Shown: positions 44,012 to 55,020, numbered from the stretch's first letter. The stretch is DNA of 64,000 bases from Streptomyces sp. TG1A-8 (GCF_030499535.1 NZ_JASTLB010000001.1:2542001-2606000); one strand, 5' to 3'. Program-made: numbers and translations. Notes: generated by a model not told the origin, from the sequence alone.

Positions 44012-45823
44012 TTACTTGATGTAGAGGCGACGCGGGTCGATGCCGCCGATCACGTCGTCGTAGACCAGGCCGCCGACCTTGGATCCGGCGATCTGGGTCT
44101 GCTTGTAGTACGCGGTCGGGATGACGTTGATGACGTCCTTCACGAGGTACTGGTCGAGCTTCTCCCACTCGGCCGCGGACTTGACCGGGTCGGTGATCCT
44201 GTTGATCCGGTCGATCTCGCTGTTGACCTTCGAGTCGTTGACCTGCGAGTAGTTCTGCGCGCCGTCGGCGATCACGCGGCCGTCGTACAGCGGCGGGAGC
44301 ACGGTCGAGGCGGACGGCCAGTCGGCGCCCCACGCGGTGTGGAAGATGTCGTAGTTGTTGTCGAGCTTGGAGACCTGGTCGTAGTAGGTCTCGGCCGGGA
44401 TCTCCTGGCGCTGGACGTCGAAGCCGGCCTTCTTCAGGCCCGCCGCCATGGCGGTGGAGTACTGCTGGCCCTCGGGGGTGTTGATGTAGCCGAAGGTCAG
44501 CTTCATGCCGACCTTGCCCGCCTTCTTCAGCAGCTCCCTGGCCCTGTCCGGGTCGCCGGAGGGCTTCTTCTTCTTGCCCCAGGGGTCGAACGCGGCGTCG
44601 TAGCCCGAGACGGTCGGGGAGATCAGGCCGCCGGCGACCTCCATGGCGTCCGTGCCGCCGAAGGCGCGCACGAAGGGGGTGACCGGCAGGGCGTAGGCGA
44701 TGGCCTCGCGGACCGTCCTGTCCTTCATGGCCGGGTGGCTCATGTTGACGTTCATCTGACCCACGTACGGCTGGTAGCCGGAGACCGTGCGGGACTTCAT
44801 CTTCGGGTCGCGCAGCACCTTGGACAGGTTGCCCGCGTCGACCTGGTTGTTGAAGCTGATGCCGGTCCGGTCGGCGCCGCCGTCCGCCAGCAGGGCCTTG
44901 GTGGAGGTCTCGTACTGCTGGTTGAAGGTGAAGTTGAACCGGTCCACGTACTGGTGGCGGATCGGGTCCGTCCTCGGGTCCCAGTTGGTGTTCCTCACCA
45001 GCACCATCGACTTGCCGGACTTGAACGACTGGATCTTGTACGGGCCGGTCACCACCGGTGCCTTGTCGTACTTCTCCTTGGTGTCGCCCTTCTCCGAGAC
45101 GATCGCGTAGCCCGCCATGGCCAGTGCGTACGGCAGGTCGGGGTGCGCGGTCTCGAAGTGGAAGACGACCGTCTTCGCGTCCGGGGTCTCCAGGACCGAG
45201 CCGGGCAGGTGCCTGCCGTCGTACGGGCCGTCCTTGAGCAGCTTGCGGTAGGCGGTGCCCGGGGAGTCGGCCAGCCACTGCTGCAGGTAGGTGGGGCCCT
45301 GGTTGATGAAGGGCGCGAAGAGCCGCTCGACGGTGTGCCGGACGTCCTTGGACGTGATGGGGGTGCCGTCCTGGAACTTGATGCCGTCCTTGAGCGTGTA
45401 CTTCCAGGTCTTGCCGCCGTCGGTGGTGGTGCCGGAGTCGGTGGCGAGGTCGCCGACCACCTCGTGCCGGGTGCCGTCGTCGCTGATCGCCTTGTACCCG
45501 GTGAGTCCCCTGTGCAGCAGGTTCGCGAGTGATCCCTCGTCGGAGATGTAGATCTGCGCCGGGTCGAGGTGGGCGTAGCTGTCGCGCTGGAGCACCTCCA
45601 TGGTGCCGCCGGGCCTGGCGCCGGGCACGTCGGCCGCCGGACCGGTGGAGTCCGCCGCGTCGCCGAATCTGACGGACGCCTGCTGGCGTTTGGCGTTCTG
45701 TTCGTCCTTCTTGCCGTTGGTGCCGCTGTCGCTGCCGCCCTTGCTGCAACCGGTGAGCACGAGAGCTCCGGCCGCGAGCACGGAGAGCGCGCCGTATGCG
45801 TGGCGTCCGCCCCTACTCGTCAC
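44012..45823 (-). CDS. bldKB: bldK-type substrate-binding lipoprotein (minus-strand operon; probable BldKB)
   Basis: 603 residues from the GTG at 45823, with GGTGGGA about 7 nt upstream (an in-frame ATG at 45871 is less likely). Signal peptide with lipobox V-L-T-G-C followed by S-K-G-G-S. SBP_bac_5 features W-K-Y-T-L-K-D-G-I-K-F-Q-D-G and D-P-A-Q-I-Y. Close to the about 600-residue size I recall for S. coelicolor BldKB. It captures the extracellular peptide. Two 13-bp direct repeats lie just upstream. Confidence 0.87.
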   Translation of the reverse strand: MTSRGGRHAYGALSVLAAGALVLTGCSKGGSDSGTNGKKDEQNAKRQQASVRFGDAADSTGPAADVPGARPGGTMEVLQRDSYAHLDPAQIYISDEGSLANLLHRGLTGYKAISDDGTRHEVVGDLATDSGTTTDGGKTWKYTLKDGIKFQDGTPITSKDVRHTVERLFAPFINQGPTYLQQWLADSPGTAYRKLLKDGPYDGRHLPGSVLETPDAKTVVFHFETAHPDLPYALAMAGYAIVSEKGDTKEKYDKAPVVTGPYKIQSFKSGKSMVLVRNTNWDPRTDPIRHQYVDRFNFTFNQQYETSTKALLADGGADRTGISFNNQVDAGNLSKVLRDPKMKSRTVSGYQPYVGQMNVNMSHPAMKDRTVREAIAYALPVTPFVRAFGGTDAMEVAGGLISPTVSGYDAAFDPWGKKKKPSGDPDRARELLKKAGKVGMKLTFGYINTPEGQQYSTAMAAGLKKAGFDVQRQEIPAETYYDQVSKLDNNYDIFHTAWGADWPSASTVLPPLYDGRVIADGAQNYSQVNDSKVNSEIDRINRITDPVKSAAEWEKLDQYLVKDVINVIPTAYYKQTQIAGSKVGGLVYDDVIGGIDPRRLYIK

Positions 45824-45844
45824 GATGATTCCCACCCATCTGTG

Positions 45845-45878
45845 TGTCACCGGTGCGTTCCTGCCTGTCACCGGTGCG
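45845..45878. repeat. tandem 13-bp direct repeat upstream of the binding-protein gene
   Basis: TGTCACCGGTGCG occurs at 45845-45857 and 45866-45878, 21 bp apart (two helical turns). Each copy contains the palindrome CACCGGTG. Placed 22-55 nt before the GTG start: a candidate operator or internal control site. Confidence 0.55.
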
Positions 45879-45934
45879 GAAGAACTGCCGGAAGATTGCG
45901 GTGAGGTGCTGTGGAACTGTGGTGGAGCGCCGGG

Positions 45935-46969
45935 TCAGCGCGCCGTCTTGGGGTCGAACGCGTCCCTGACCGAGTCGCCGAGCAGGTTGAACGCGACGAT
46001 GAAGACGATCATCGAGACGCCCGGGAAGAACATGTAGGTGATGTCGTTCTGCATCACCAGTTCGGTGGACGCCTTGGAGAACATCTGCCCCCAGTCCGGC
46101 GTCGGTTCGACGATGCCCACGCCCAGGTAGGACAGGCCGGCCTCGGCGGTCACGAAGCTGGGCAGCAGGTAGGTCGACTGCACCAGCAGCGGTGTGACGA
46201 CGTTCGGCAGGATCTCCTTGCGGATGATCCGCCACGAGGAGGCGCCACTCACCCGGGCCGCTTCGATGAACTCCCGTTCGCGCAGGGCGAGTGAGGTGCC
46301 GCGCAGGATGCGGGCCAGGCTCATCCAGCCCAGGAACCACTGCACGAGGATCAGGGCGACGACGCGGACGTACGTCGGCGTCTCGTCGCGCGGGCTGACG
46401 AACAGGGAGACCACGACCGGCATGCTCGCGATGAAGAACAGCTGGGCCGGGAAGGCGAGCAGGAAGTCGATGACCCGGCCGATGAGGAAGTCGGTCCGGC
46501 CGCCGAGGTACCCGGCCGCGACGCCGAGCAGGATGCCGGTCAGGACGACCGCGGCGGTGACGGCGAACGAGATCATCAGCGAGGTGCGGATACCGTAGAC
46601 CAACTTGGTCAGGACGTCGTAGCCGTTGCCGGGTTCGAGGCCGAACCAGAACTCGCCGCCGATGCCGCCGTTGGGCCGGATCGGCACGCCCGCGCTGTCG
46701 AACAGCTCCGGGCGCTCGTCCGCGTACACCGTGTACGGGTCCTTGCCGTACACCTTGGCGATCAGCGGCGCGAGCAGTCCGACCAGGAAGAAGAAGCCCA
46801 CGACGAAGGCCGAGACCACGCCCGTGCGGTCACGCCTGAAGCGCATCCACATCAGCCGGCCGGGCGACCGGCCCTCGAGTCCGGCGGTCCCGCTCTTCGC
46901 TGGGGGCCCTGGTTCGCCGTCGACGGCGGCCGAAGCCCCGCCGCCCTCGGTGTCGATAGGACTTGTCAC
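45935..46969 (-). CDS. bldKA: bldK-type permease, DppC family (minus-strand operon, first gene; probable BldKA)
   Basis: 344 residues from the GTG at 46969. N-terminal G-R-S-P-G-R-L-M-W-M-R-F-R-R-D-R shared with the permease at 33578, six helices, EAA loop A-A-R-V-S-G-A-S-S-W-R-I-I-R-K-E-I-L-P-N, terminal G-D-S-V-R-D-A-F-D-P-K. First gene of the operon, with a 494-base non-coding region upstream. Symbol inferred as for the other genes of the operon. Confidence 0.87.
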   Translation of the reverse strand: MTSPIDTEGGGASAAVDGEPGPPAKSGTAGLEGRSPGRLMWMRFRRDRTGVVSAFVVGFFFLVGLLAPLIAKVYGKDPYTVYADERPELFDSAGVPIRPNGGIGGEFWFGLEPGNGYDVLTKLVYGIRTSLMISFAVTAAVVLTGILLGVAAGYLGGRTDFLIGRVIDFLLAFPAQLFFIASMPVVVSLFVSPRDETPTYVRVVALILVQWFLGWMSLARILRGTSLALREREFIEAARVSGASSWRIIRKEILPNVVTPLLVQSTYLLPSFVTAEAGLSYLGVGIVEPTPDWGQMFSKASTELVMQNDITYMFFPGVSMIVFIVAFNLLGDSVRDAFDPKTAR

Positions 46970-47463
46970 GGTTCGTCCGTTTCACAGGTATGGGTGTGGA
47001 AGTTGTCCGGGATCGACGAGGACGCGCGAAACCGCAGCCGGACGCGCGTAGCTCTACGACCGGATCACACCCCTGGAACCGACGGACCGACCCACCTGGC
47101 ACGCGTGACACCGCACATGGGGGTTCCTCCTCATGACTTCACGTGTTCACCGACAGGAGGGGGTTCCCGTCCACCGCTCGACACCCCTGACGAACGGTCA
47201 GACACCCCCGTGTGCTCGTGAGTCGGCGCTGTCCCCACAGCGCGAGACCCATTGACCCGAGCGCTACGCGGCTAACTATCTGCCATGAGCCAAGTGGCGA
47301 CCACCGTCTTTAAATCTCAATTCAATCACGGATGGCGTCCAGGTCTTCCAAAAACTGGACAAACTGTTCGTGACGAGAAGGCCGCGAAACGGACTTGTCA
47401 CGTGGGTATCGGTCGGAAACCTTCGCGATCCGGACACCGGTCGCCGGAAAACCGGTTGCAAAA
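46970..47463. other. non-coding region upstream of the minus-strand bldK-type operon
   Basis: 494 bases between bldKA and the typA terminator. No gene seen. It holds a CTGAC-N5-GTCAG inverted repeat (47187-47201), a 15-base sequence CCCATTGACCCGAGC (47248-47262) that is repeated exactly at 39728-39742, and an AT-rich stretch around 47300-47340 that could contain minus-strand promoters. Confidence 0.55.
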
Positions 47464-47497
47464 AGCCCGGGTGCCCCCGTGAGGGGGCACCCGGGCT
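47464..47497 (-). terminator. typA terminator
   Basis: Perfect 15-bp stem AGCCCGGGTGCCCCC and complement with a GTGA loop, 36 nt after the typA stop. Confidence 0.85.
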
Positions 47498-47533
47498 CGG
47501 GCGTCTCGCGACCGGGCCGGCCCGGTCCCCGCG

Positions 47534-49441
<1,908 letters not shown>

Positions 49442-49580
49442 GGTGCGGCGTACTCCCGGAGTGTGAGGGTTGCCCTGCGCGGACGTCTGTGTTGCGCGGG
49501 CCCTGCCGGGCTGGACACGCCACGGCCTCACCCCATGGTACGTGGCCCCGCGGGGAACGCTCCCCGCAGGGCCGCCGCCG

Positions 49581-51797
49581 TCAGCCGGCGGAGGGGCCCG
49601 GCGAGGCCGTCGCGCCCTTCTTGAGGAAGCCCATGTCCTCGAAGACCGGCGTCTGGAAACCGAACGCACCCGCGTTGACCACGTCCTTCCGGACGCCGAC
49701 GAGCTGGGGGCGCTGGTAGAGCGGCAGGGAGCCGGCCGCCGCCCAGATGCGGGAGTCGGCCTTGCGGATCAGGTCGCGGGACTCGTCCTCGTCCAGGGTC
49801 GCGGCGGCCTGCTCGAAGAGCTGGTCGACCTGGTCGGTGCCGATCCGGGTGTAGTTCTGCTCGACGTTCACCGAGCCGTCGGCGGCCGGGACCGGCTTGG
49901 CGTAGACGGGCCGGGCGTCGGTGGCGGGGAAGGCGGAGGACGGCCAGGAGTACAGCGCCAGGTCGTAGTCGCCGGCGGCCACGTGGTCCTTGAAGTAGCT
50001 CTCGTCCGGGACCTTGGTGACGGTGGTGCGGATGCCGACCTTCTCCAGCATCCCCGAGATCCGCCGGGCGACCGCGTCCAGGGTCCGGGAGCCGGGGCCC
50101 GAGGGCAGCACGAAGCGCAGGTCCAGGGCCTTGCCGTCCTTGGCGAGCGGCCCGGTGACGGCGCCGGCCGGGGCCGCGGTGCCCTTGGGGGCGTAGGCGC
50201 CGGGGGCACCGCCCCGCTCGATCTCCTGGGCGAGGTGCCTGCCGCCCTCCTGGTCCTCGTCGCGCGCCTCGCCGGCCGACGCGCGGCGTCCGGCCTTGTC
50301 GTCCTCGTCCCCGCCGCCCTCGCCCCCGTCGTCCCGGCCCCCCTCGTCCCCGCTCTTGTCGTCCTCGCCGACGATGTACTCGCCGTCCTTGCCGCCGCCG
50401 GACTCCTCCTGCTCGTCGCTCTCGGCACCGGCCGCCTTCTCGCCCTTCTTCCGCGCCTCCACCGGTCCGCCGGGCACCCAGCCGGCGTCCGCGAGCAGCG
50501 CCTGCGCCTCCTTGGTGTCCTGGCCGCCCAGGGCGCCGCTGCCGTCGGCGTAGGCGGGCTGGCCGGCCAGCGCGAGGTGGCTGCCGACCGGCACGGCGGG
50601 CAGGCCCAGCGGGGCCAGCACCGCCTTGGCCAGTTCCGCGCGGTCCAGGGCGCGGGCCACGGCCCGGCGGACCCGCTCGTCGGCGAGGGGGCCGCTCGCG
50701 CCGTTGAGGGCGAGCTGGGTGTAGGCGGGCTCCAGCGACTTGCGCACCTCGAAGGCGCGCAGCCGCCGCTGCTGCTCCAGGTACCGGGTGATGGCCTTGC
50801 TCACCTTCTTCCGGCCGCCCTTCACCTCCCCGGAGTCGAGGCCGTGCGCGAGCGCCCAGGAGCGGAGCTCCTTCGCGGAGGTCTTCCCGGCGCCCCGCAG
50901 CGGGCTGCCGGCGCCCTCGCCGCCGGCGGCGGTGCCGATCCGCGTGGCCTCGGCCGGGTCGACCTCGGCGAGGTCCACGTCGGCGGCGGCGAGCGCGGCG
51001 GCCCGCCCGCCGCGGTCCACGGCGTGCAGCACGATCCCGTCCAGCTTGGCGGGGTTGCCCCACCAGCGCGGGTTGCGGACGAGGACGACGTCCTTCGCGG
51101 CGGTGTCGACCTTGTCCAGCGCGAAGGGTCCGGCGGTGACCTTGAGCCTGCGGCGGGCGCCGTCGTTGAAGGCGTCCGGGCTGCCCATGACCTCCTTCGG
51201 GTACAGCGGGGAGAACAGCGACTTCCAGTCGGCGTAGGGACGGGAGAAGGTGACCCGGACCTGGAGGTCGCTGGAGCCGCGTTCGATCTTCGCGATGCGG
51301 TCGTAGCCGGCGTTGCGGGCGGTCCAGTAGGCGCTGTCCCTGCCGGACAGGGCACGCCACTGGGCGGCGAAGTCGGCGGCGCCGATCTCCCGGCCGTCGC
51401 TCCAAACGGCCTGCTGGTTCAGCTCGTACAGGACCACCTGGCGCGGTTCGGTCTCGACGACCCTGGCGGATTCCAGGTAATCGGGGCTGGGCACCGGGCG
51501 GCCGTTGGCGTCGAGCCGGAACATCGACGGCAGGACGGCCTGTGCGACGCGGCCGGTGCCCGCGTCGGCGTCGGCCTGGTAGGCGTTCAGGGTCTCCGGT
51601 ACGGCGTCCACGGCCCACTTCAGCGTGCCGCCCTCGGCGACCGAGGTGCGGGCGGCGGGGGCGATGTCCTGCCGGACGGGCGGGGTGCCGGCGTCGTCGG
51701 AGCCGCAGCCGGCGAGGAGCGGCACCGCGAGGGCGCCCGCGGTGAGGAGGGCGACCGAGCGCGTCACCGTGCGCGGGCCGACGCCGTCGTGGGACAT
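49581..51797 (-). CDS. LpqW-like family 5 extracellular solute-binding lipoprotein
   Basis: 738 residues. Lipoprotein signal V-P-L-L-A-G-C near residue 31, then an SBP_bac_5 fold (L-K-W-A-V-D-A-V-P-E-T-L-N, A-V-W-S-D-G-R-E-I). A charged, disordered insertion of about 90 residues, rich in Glu, Asp, Gly and Lys, interrupts the fold near 450-540. No transporter genes accompany it. In mycobacteria the neighbour of typA is LpqW, which regulates PIM/LAM branching rather than import; a similar envelope role is possible here. Peptide binding remains the alternative. Confidence 0.83.
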   Translation of the reverse strand: MSHDGVGPRTVTRSVALLTAGALAVPLLAGCGSDDAGTPPVRQDIAPAARTSVAEGGTLKWAVDAVPETLNAYQADADAGTGRVAQAVLPSMFRLDANGRPVPSPDYLESARVVETEPRQVVLYELNQQAVWSDGREIGAADFAAQWRALSGRDSAYWTARNAGYDRIAKIERGSSDLQVRVTFSRPYADWKSLFSPLYPKEVMGSPDAFNDGARRRLKVTAGPFALDKVDTAAKDVVLVRNPRWWGNPAKLDGIVLHAVDRGGRAAALAAADVDLAEVDPAEATRIGTAAGGEGAGSPLRGAGKTSAKELRSWALAHGLDSGEVKGGRKKVSKAITRYLEQQRRLRAFEVRKSLEPAYTQLALNGASGPLADERVRRAVARALDRAELAKAVLAPLGLPAVPVGSHLALAGQPAYADGSGALGGQDTKEAQALLADAGWVPGGPVEARKKGEKAAGAESDEQEESGGGKDGEYIVGEDDKSGDEGGRDDGGEGGGDEDDKAGRRASAGEARDEDQEGGRHLAQEIERGGAPGAYAPKGTAAPAGAVTGPLAKDGKALDLRFVLPSGPGSRTLDAVARRISGMLEKVGIRTTVTKVPDESYFKDHVAAGDYDLALYSWPSSAFPATDARPVYAKPVPAADGSVNVEQNYTRIGTDQVDQLFEQAAATLDEDESRDLIRKADSRIWAAAGSLPLYQRPQLVGVRKDVVNAGAFGFQTPVFEDMGFLKKGATASPGPSAG

Positions 51798-51834
51798 CTC
51801 AGCTACCTCCGGGAGGACACGGGTGTTGCGTTCA

Positions 51835-51850
51835 CATATGGCGCTATATG
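51835..51850. promoter_or_regulatory. near-palindrome upstream of the LpqW-like gene
   Basis: CATATGGCGCTATATG, 14 of 16 positions symmetric, centred about 45 nt before the ATG. An AT-rich site in very G+C-rich surroundings: possible operator and -10 region. Confidence 0.4.
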
Positions 51851-52050
51851 GAGCTGATCAGATCTTCCGTCCACTGAAGAGGAAAGGGTCCGGCCGCTGC
51901 GGGCGACACGGCGGCAGCGCCCGGCAAGCCCACCCGTGCGGCGCACACCCCCGCGACCGCGGGGGGCGCGGGGCGGTGAGCCGCGCGTCGCCGCCCGGCG
52001 GGGCGCCGCACGGGGGCGGCCGGAGCGGCCGGGGGCGGCGCCGTGTCGCC

Positions 52051-52082
52051 CCCGGCGGGCCCCGGCGCCGGGGCCCGCCGGG
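52051..52082 (-). terminator. strong hairpin in the 51798-52132 gene-free stretch
   Basis: Perfect 15-bp stem (CCCGGCGGGCCCCGG and complement) with a 2-nt apex, downstream of the gene ending at 52133. The rest of this 335-base stretch is very G+C-rich with further weaker inverted repeats and no gene. Confidence 0.75.
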
Positions 52083-52132
52083 AGTGCCCGGTCCCCCGCG
52101 TCCGCAGCGGGCGGCCGGGCACCGCAGGGGGC

Positions 52133-53293
52133 TCAGCCGGTCCAGCCGTCGCGGTAGGCGCGCCAGTCCGCTTCCGTCGCCGCGAAGTCGACGTACAGCG
52201 CCACGCCGAAGCGGGCACGGTCGCGGTCGGTGCGGGACAGGCCGAGGCGGACGCCCCGGACGGCGGCCGGGACGGTCTCCGCGCGGGCCCGGTGGCCGAA
52301 GCGGTCCTCGTGGTAGAAGGGCAGGCCCATGAGGAGGTCGGTGGAGGCGGGGGTGGCCTCCAGGGCGAGGCTGGTCTGCTGGGCCACGTACCCGCCGTAC
52401 AGGCTCTGCAGCGGCTGCATGGTGTCGTACGACATCACGGCGATCTGGTCCACGCGGCGGGCGACCTGCCCGAAGTAGGCCTGCGACCACCACTTGGGGT
52501 GGCCCGTGGTCGCGCCCCACAAGGAGTGGAGGGCCGGGAGCGGGTCGATCTGGTGGGCCGCGACGGACAGCAGGGCGTGGCGGGAGCGGGTGAGGGCGCG
52601 CAGGTCGTCGAGGAGGGAGAGGTAGTCGGGGTCGCCGGAGTGGAGGGGCTCCAGGTCGAAGTGGGTGCCCGCGAAGCCGGCGGCCAGGATCCCGCGGGCC
52701 GAGGCGACGACGGCGGCGCGGGTGGCCGCGCGGTCCAGGCGCATACCGTCGGGGCCCTCGCCGGCCAGTTCGTCGCCGAGCCAGGCCTGGACGCGGACGC
52801 CGGGCAGTTCGCGGTGGAGGGCGGACACCAGCCAGCGGGCCCTCGGGTACGCCGAGGCGGGGAGCGTCCCGTCGTGTTCCAGGGGGCCCGAGTGGACGTA
52901 CAGGTCGCGGACGCCGGTGCCGCGCAGGCGGCGGGCGAGGGCCTCGACGTCCGCGCCCGTCCTGCGTCCGTCCACCCAGGCGTGGCCCAGCCAGAGGGCG
53001 TCCCGGTGGCGGGTGCGGGTGCCGGGGGCGGGGTCGCCGGTGTAGGTGAGGCGGAGGGCCGACTCGGCGGCGAGGAGGGGCAGGAGCAGCAGCAGGACGA
53101 GGGCGGCCGCCGGACCGGCGCGGCGCCGGCGCGGGCGCCTCGCCGCGGCCCGGCCCACGGCGTGCTCGTGCCCGTCCGCACCGCCCGGGCCGCTCCCGTC
53201 GCCGGGTGCGGGTGGTGCCGGCGGGGTGCTCCCGCCGCGGACGGGTGCGGCGGGCCCCCGTGGCTGCGGTTCCTCCCTCGTCCTCCCGGTCAC
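52133..53293 (-). CDS. membrane-anchored GH18-like TIM-barrel protein
   Basis: 386 residues from the GTG at 53293, chosen because GAGGAGGAGGAGG lies just upstream. Basic, Pro-rich cytoplasmic start, one helix (A-A-L-V-L-L-L-L-L-P-L-L-A), then an external domain. The strand-loop motifs G-T-H-F-D-L-E-P and Q-I-A-V-M-S-Y-D-T resemble glycoside hydrolase 18 barrels (D-x-E partly kept, the first Asp replaced by His). Probably acts on, or only binds, an extracellular glycan. Divergent from the gene at 53374. Confidence 0.65.
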   Translation of the reverse strand: MTGRTREEPQPRGPAAPVRGGSTPPAPPAPGDGSGPGGADGHEHAVGRAAARRPRRRRAGPAAALVLLLLLPLLAAESALRLTYTGDPAPGTRTRHRDALWLGHAWVDGRRTGADVEALARRLRGTGVRDLYVHSGPLEHDGTLPASAYPRARWLVSALHRELPGVRVQAWLGDELAGEGPDGMRLDRAATRAAVVASARGILAAGFAGTHFDLEPLHSGDPDYLSLLDDLRALTRSRHALLSVAAHQIDPLPALHSLWGATTGHPKWWSQAYFGQVARRVDQIAVMSYDTMQPLQSLYGGYVAQQTSLALEATPASTDLLMGLPFYHEDRFGHRARAETVPAAVRGVRLGLSRTDRDRARFGVALYVDFAATEADWRAYRDGWTG

Positions 53294-53373
53294 TGCCGCT
53301 CCTCCTCCTCCTCGCGCCCCACCCGTGCCCGCCCCGCTCGCGCGGGCGTCCACCCGCCCATACGCTCCGGAAG

Positions 53374-55020
53374 GTGACGTCCTCCCTGTTTCGGGGCCGG
53401 CCCCGGCGCGTCCCGGCGCACGTGCGGGTGCGGGTGGCGCGTGCCCTGGCGGGTGCCGTGGCCGGGGGCGGGTGGCTGGTGTCGCCGGTGATGACGGTCG
53501 GTGCGCAGGATCCGGTTCCCGCCGGTCCGGCCGCTGCGGCCGCGAGTGCCGCCGCGCCCGGGGAGGACGGGGCGGCCGCCACCGACCTCGTGCTGCCCCT
53601 GTTCGCCGTCGGGGCGGCCGGGGTGCTGGCCGGGTACGGGTACCTGCGGCGCGCCCGGCGGGCCCGCACCCGGACGACGCCGGGCGTGGTGTCGCCGGCG
53701 CCGCCCGTGCCCACGGTGGCGCAGGCCGAGCGGCAGGCGCGTGCGGCGCTGGTGCTGGCCGACGACTGCGTGCGCGCCAGCGGGGAGGAACTCCCCTTCG
53801 TGGCGGCGCGGTTCGGCGAACGGGAGGTCGAGCCGTACGCGCGGGCCCTGGGGGGCGCCGGGGCCGAGCTGGCGTCCGCGTTCGCGTTGTGGCGGCGGTA
53901 CGGGGAGGGACTGCCGAAGGACACGGGTGCCCGCCGGCAGGCGCTGGCGGGGGTGGTCGGGCGGTGCGCCGAGGCGGGGCGGCTGCTGGACGCCGGGGCG
54001 GAGGGACTGGACCGGCTGCGCGGTCTCGAACACGGGGTGCGGGAGGCGCTGGAGGTCGCCGAGGGGCGGTTCCGGGAGTTGGCCGCGCGGACGGTGGCGG
54101 CCCGGGCCACGGTGGCGGCGCTGCGCGCGCGGTACGCGGCTTCGGCCGGTGCGCCGGTCGCCGGGTACGCCGAACAGGCCGAGGACCGGATCGTGTTCGC
54201 CACCTCGCAGCTCAACGGGGCCCGGCAGTCCGCTGACGCGGGTGACGGCCGGCGGGCGGCCCGGCACCTGCGCGCCGCCGAGGGTGCCGTCGCCCAGGCC
54301 GGTGTCCTCGTGGACGGCGTGGAGCGGCTCGCGGCACGGCTGCGGGAGGCGGCGGGGCTGGTGCCGGCCGCGCTGACCGGCGCGGAGGCGGAGATCGCCG
54401 CGGTTCGCGGGGGGCGGGCGCCGGCGTCCCCGTCCGCCGGCGAGCTGCACGCCCGCCTCGCCCACGCCGACGGTGTGCTGGCGGCGGTGCGCGAGGAACT
54501 GACCGGGGGCCGGTACGACCCGCTGGACGCGCTGCGCCGGATCACGCGGGCCGTGCGGCGGTTGGAGGCGGGGCGACCGGGGGTGCTGGAGGCGGCGACG
54601 CGGCTGGTGGCCCGCAGCGCGGTCGGCGCGGCCGAGGACTACGTGACCGTGCACCGGGCCGCGGTGGGCGCGGAGGCCCGCACCCTCCTGGCGGAGGCGG
54701 TCCGGGCCCTCGGCCCGTGCGACGGTGCGGGGGACGTCCGGGTCTGGGCCCGGGCCCTGCGGACACGGCCGGCGCGGACCGCACGGGCACCCGGCCCGCG
54801 CGACGACGAGGCCGACGTGTGGGCGGGACGGGCGCGGGAGTCGGCCGAGCGGGACGTGCGCGGGCACGGCGGTCCCCGCGCGGACCCGGACGGCCGGACC
54901 GCCGGGCTCGACGGGGCCGTCCTCGGCGGGATCCTGCTCGCCCAGGAGCCGGACGGCGGCCCCCCGGTGAGCTTCGGCGGCCCGCGGGCGCGGGGGCGCC
55001 GGCGCCTTCCCGCACCGTGA
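53374..55020 (+). CDS. TPM-family C-terminal homologue lacking the TPM domain
   Basis: 548 residues from the GTG at 53374. N-terminal signal-like segment, a short Ala-rich external part, one helix (L-V-L-P-L-F-A-V-G-A-A-G-V-L-A-G-Y-G-Y) and then a long alpha-helical region with coiled-coil character (Q-A-E-R-Q-A-R-A-A-L-V-L-A-D-D; Y-D-P-L-D-A-L-R-R-I; R-S-A-V-G-A-A-E-D-Y). Near the end is A-V-L-G-G-I-L-L. This matches the C-terminal half of Streptomyces TPM-domain proteins as I know them, but the usual external TPM domain of about 150 residues is missing. Function unknown. Confidence 0.7.
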   Translation: MTSSLFRGRPRRVPAHVRVRVARALAGAVAGGGWLVSPVMTVGAQDPVPAGPAAAAASAAAPGEDGAAATDLVLPLFAVGAAGVLAGYGYLRRARRARTRTTPGVVSPAPPVPTVAQAERQARAALVLADDCVRASGEELPFVAARFGEREVEPYARALGGAGAELASAFALWRRYGEGLPKDTGARRQALAGVVGRCAEAGRLLDAGAEGLDRLRGLEHGVREALEVAEGRFRELAARTVAARATVAALRARYAASAGAPVAGYAEQAEDRIVFATSQLNGARQSADAGDGRRAARHLRAAEGAVAQAGVLVDGVERLAARLREAAGLVPAALTGAEAEIAAVRGGRAPASPSAGELHARLAHADGVLAAVREELTGGRYDPLDALRRITRAVRRLEAGRPGVLEAATRLVARSAVGAAEDYVTVHRAAVGAEARTLLAEAVRALGPCDGAGDVRVWARALRTRPARTARAPGPRDDEADVWAGRARESAERDVRGHGGPRADPDGRTAGLDGAVLGGILLAQEPDGGPPVSFGGPRARGRRRLPAP

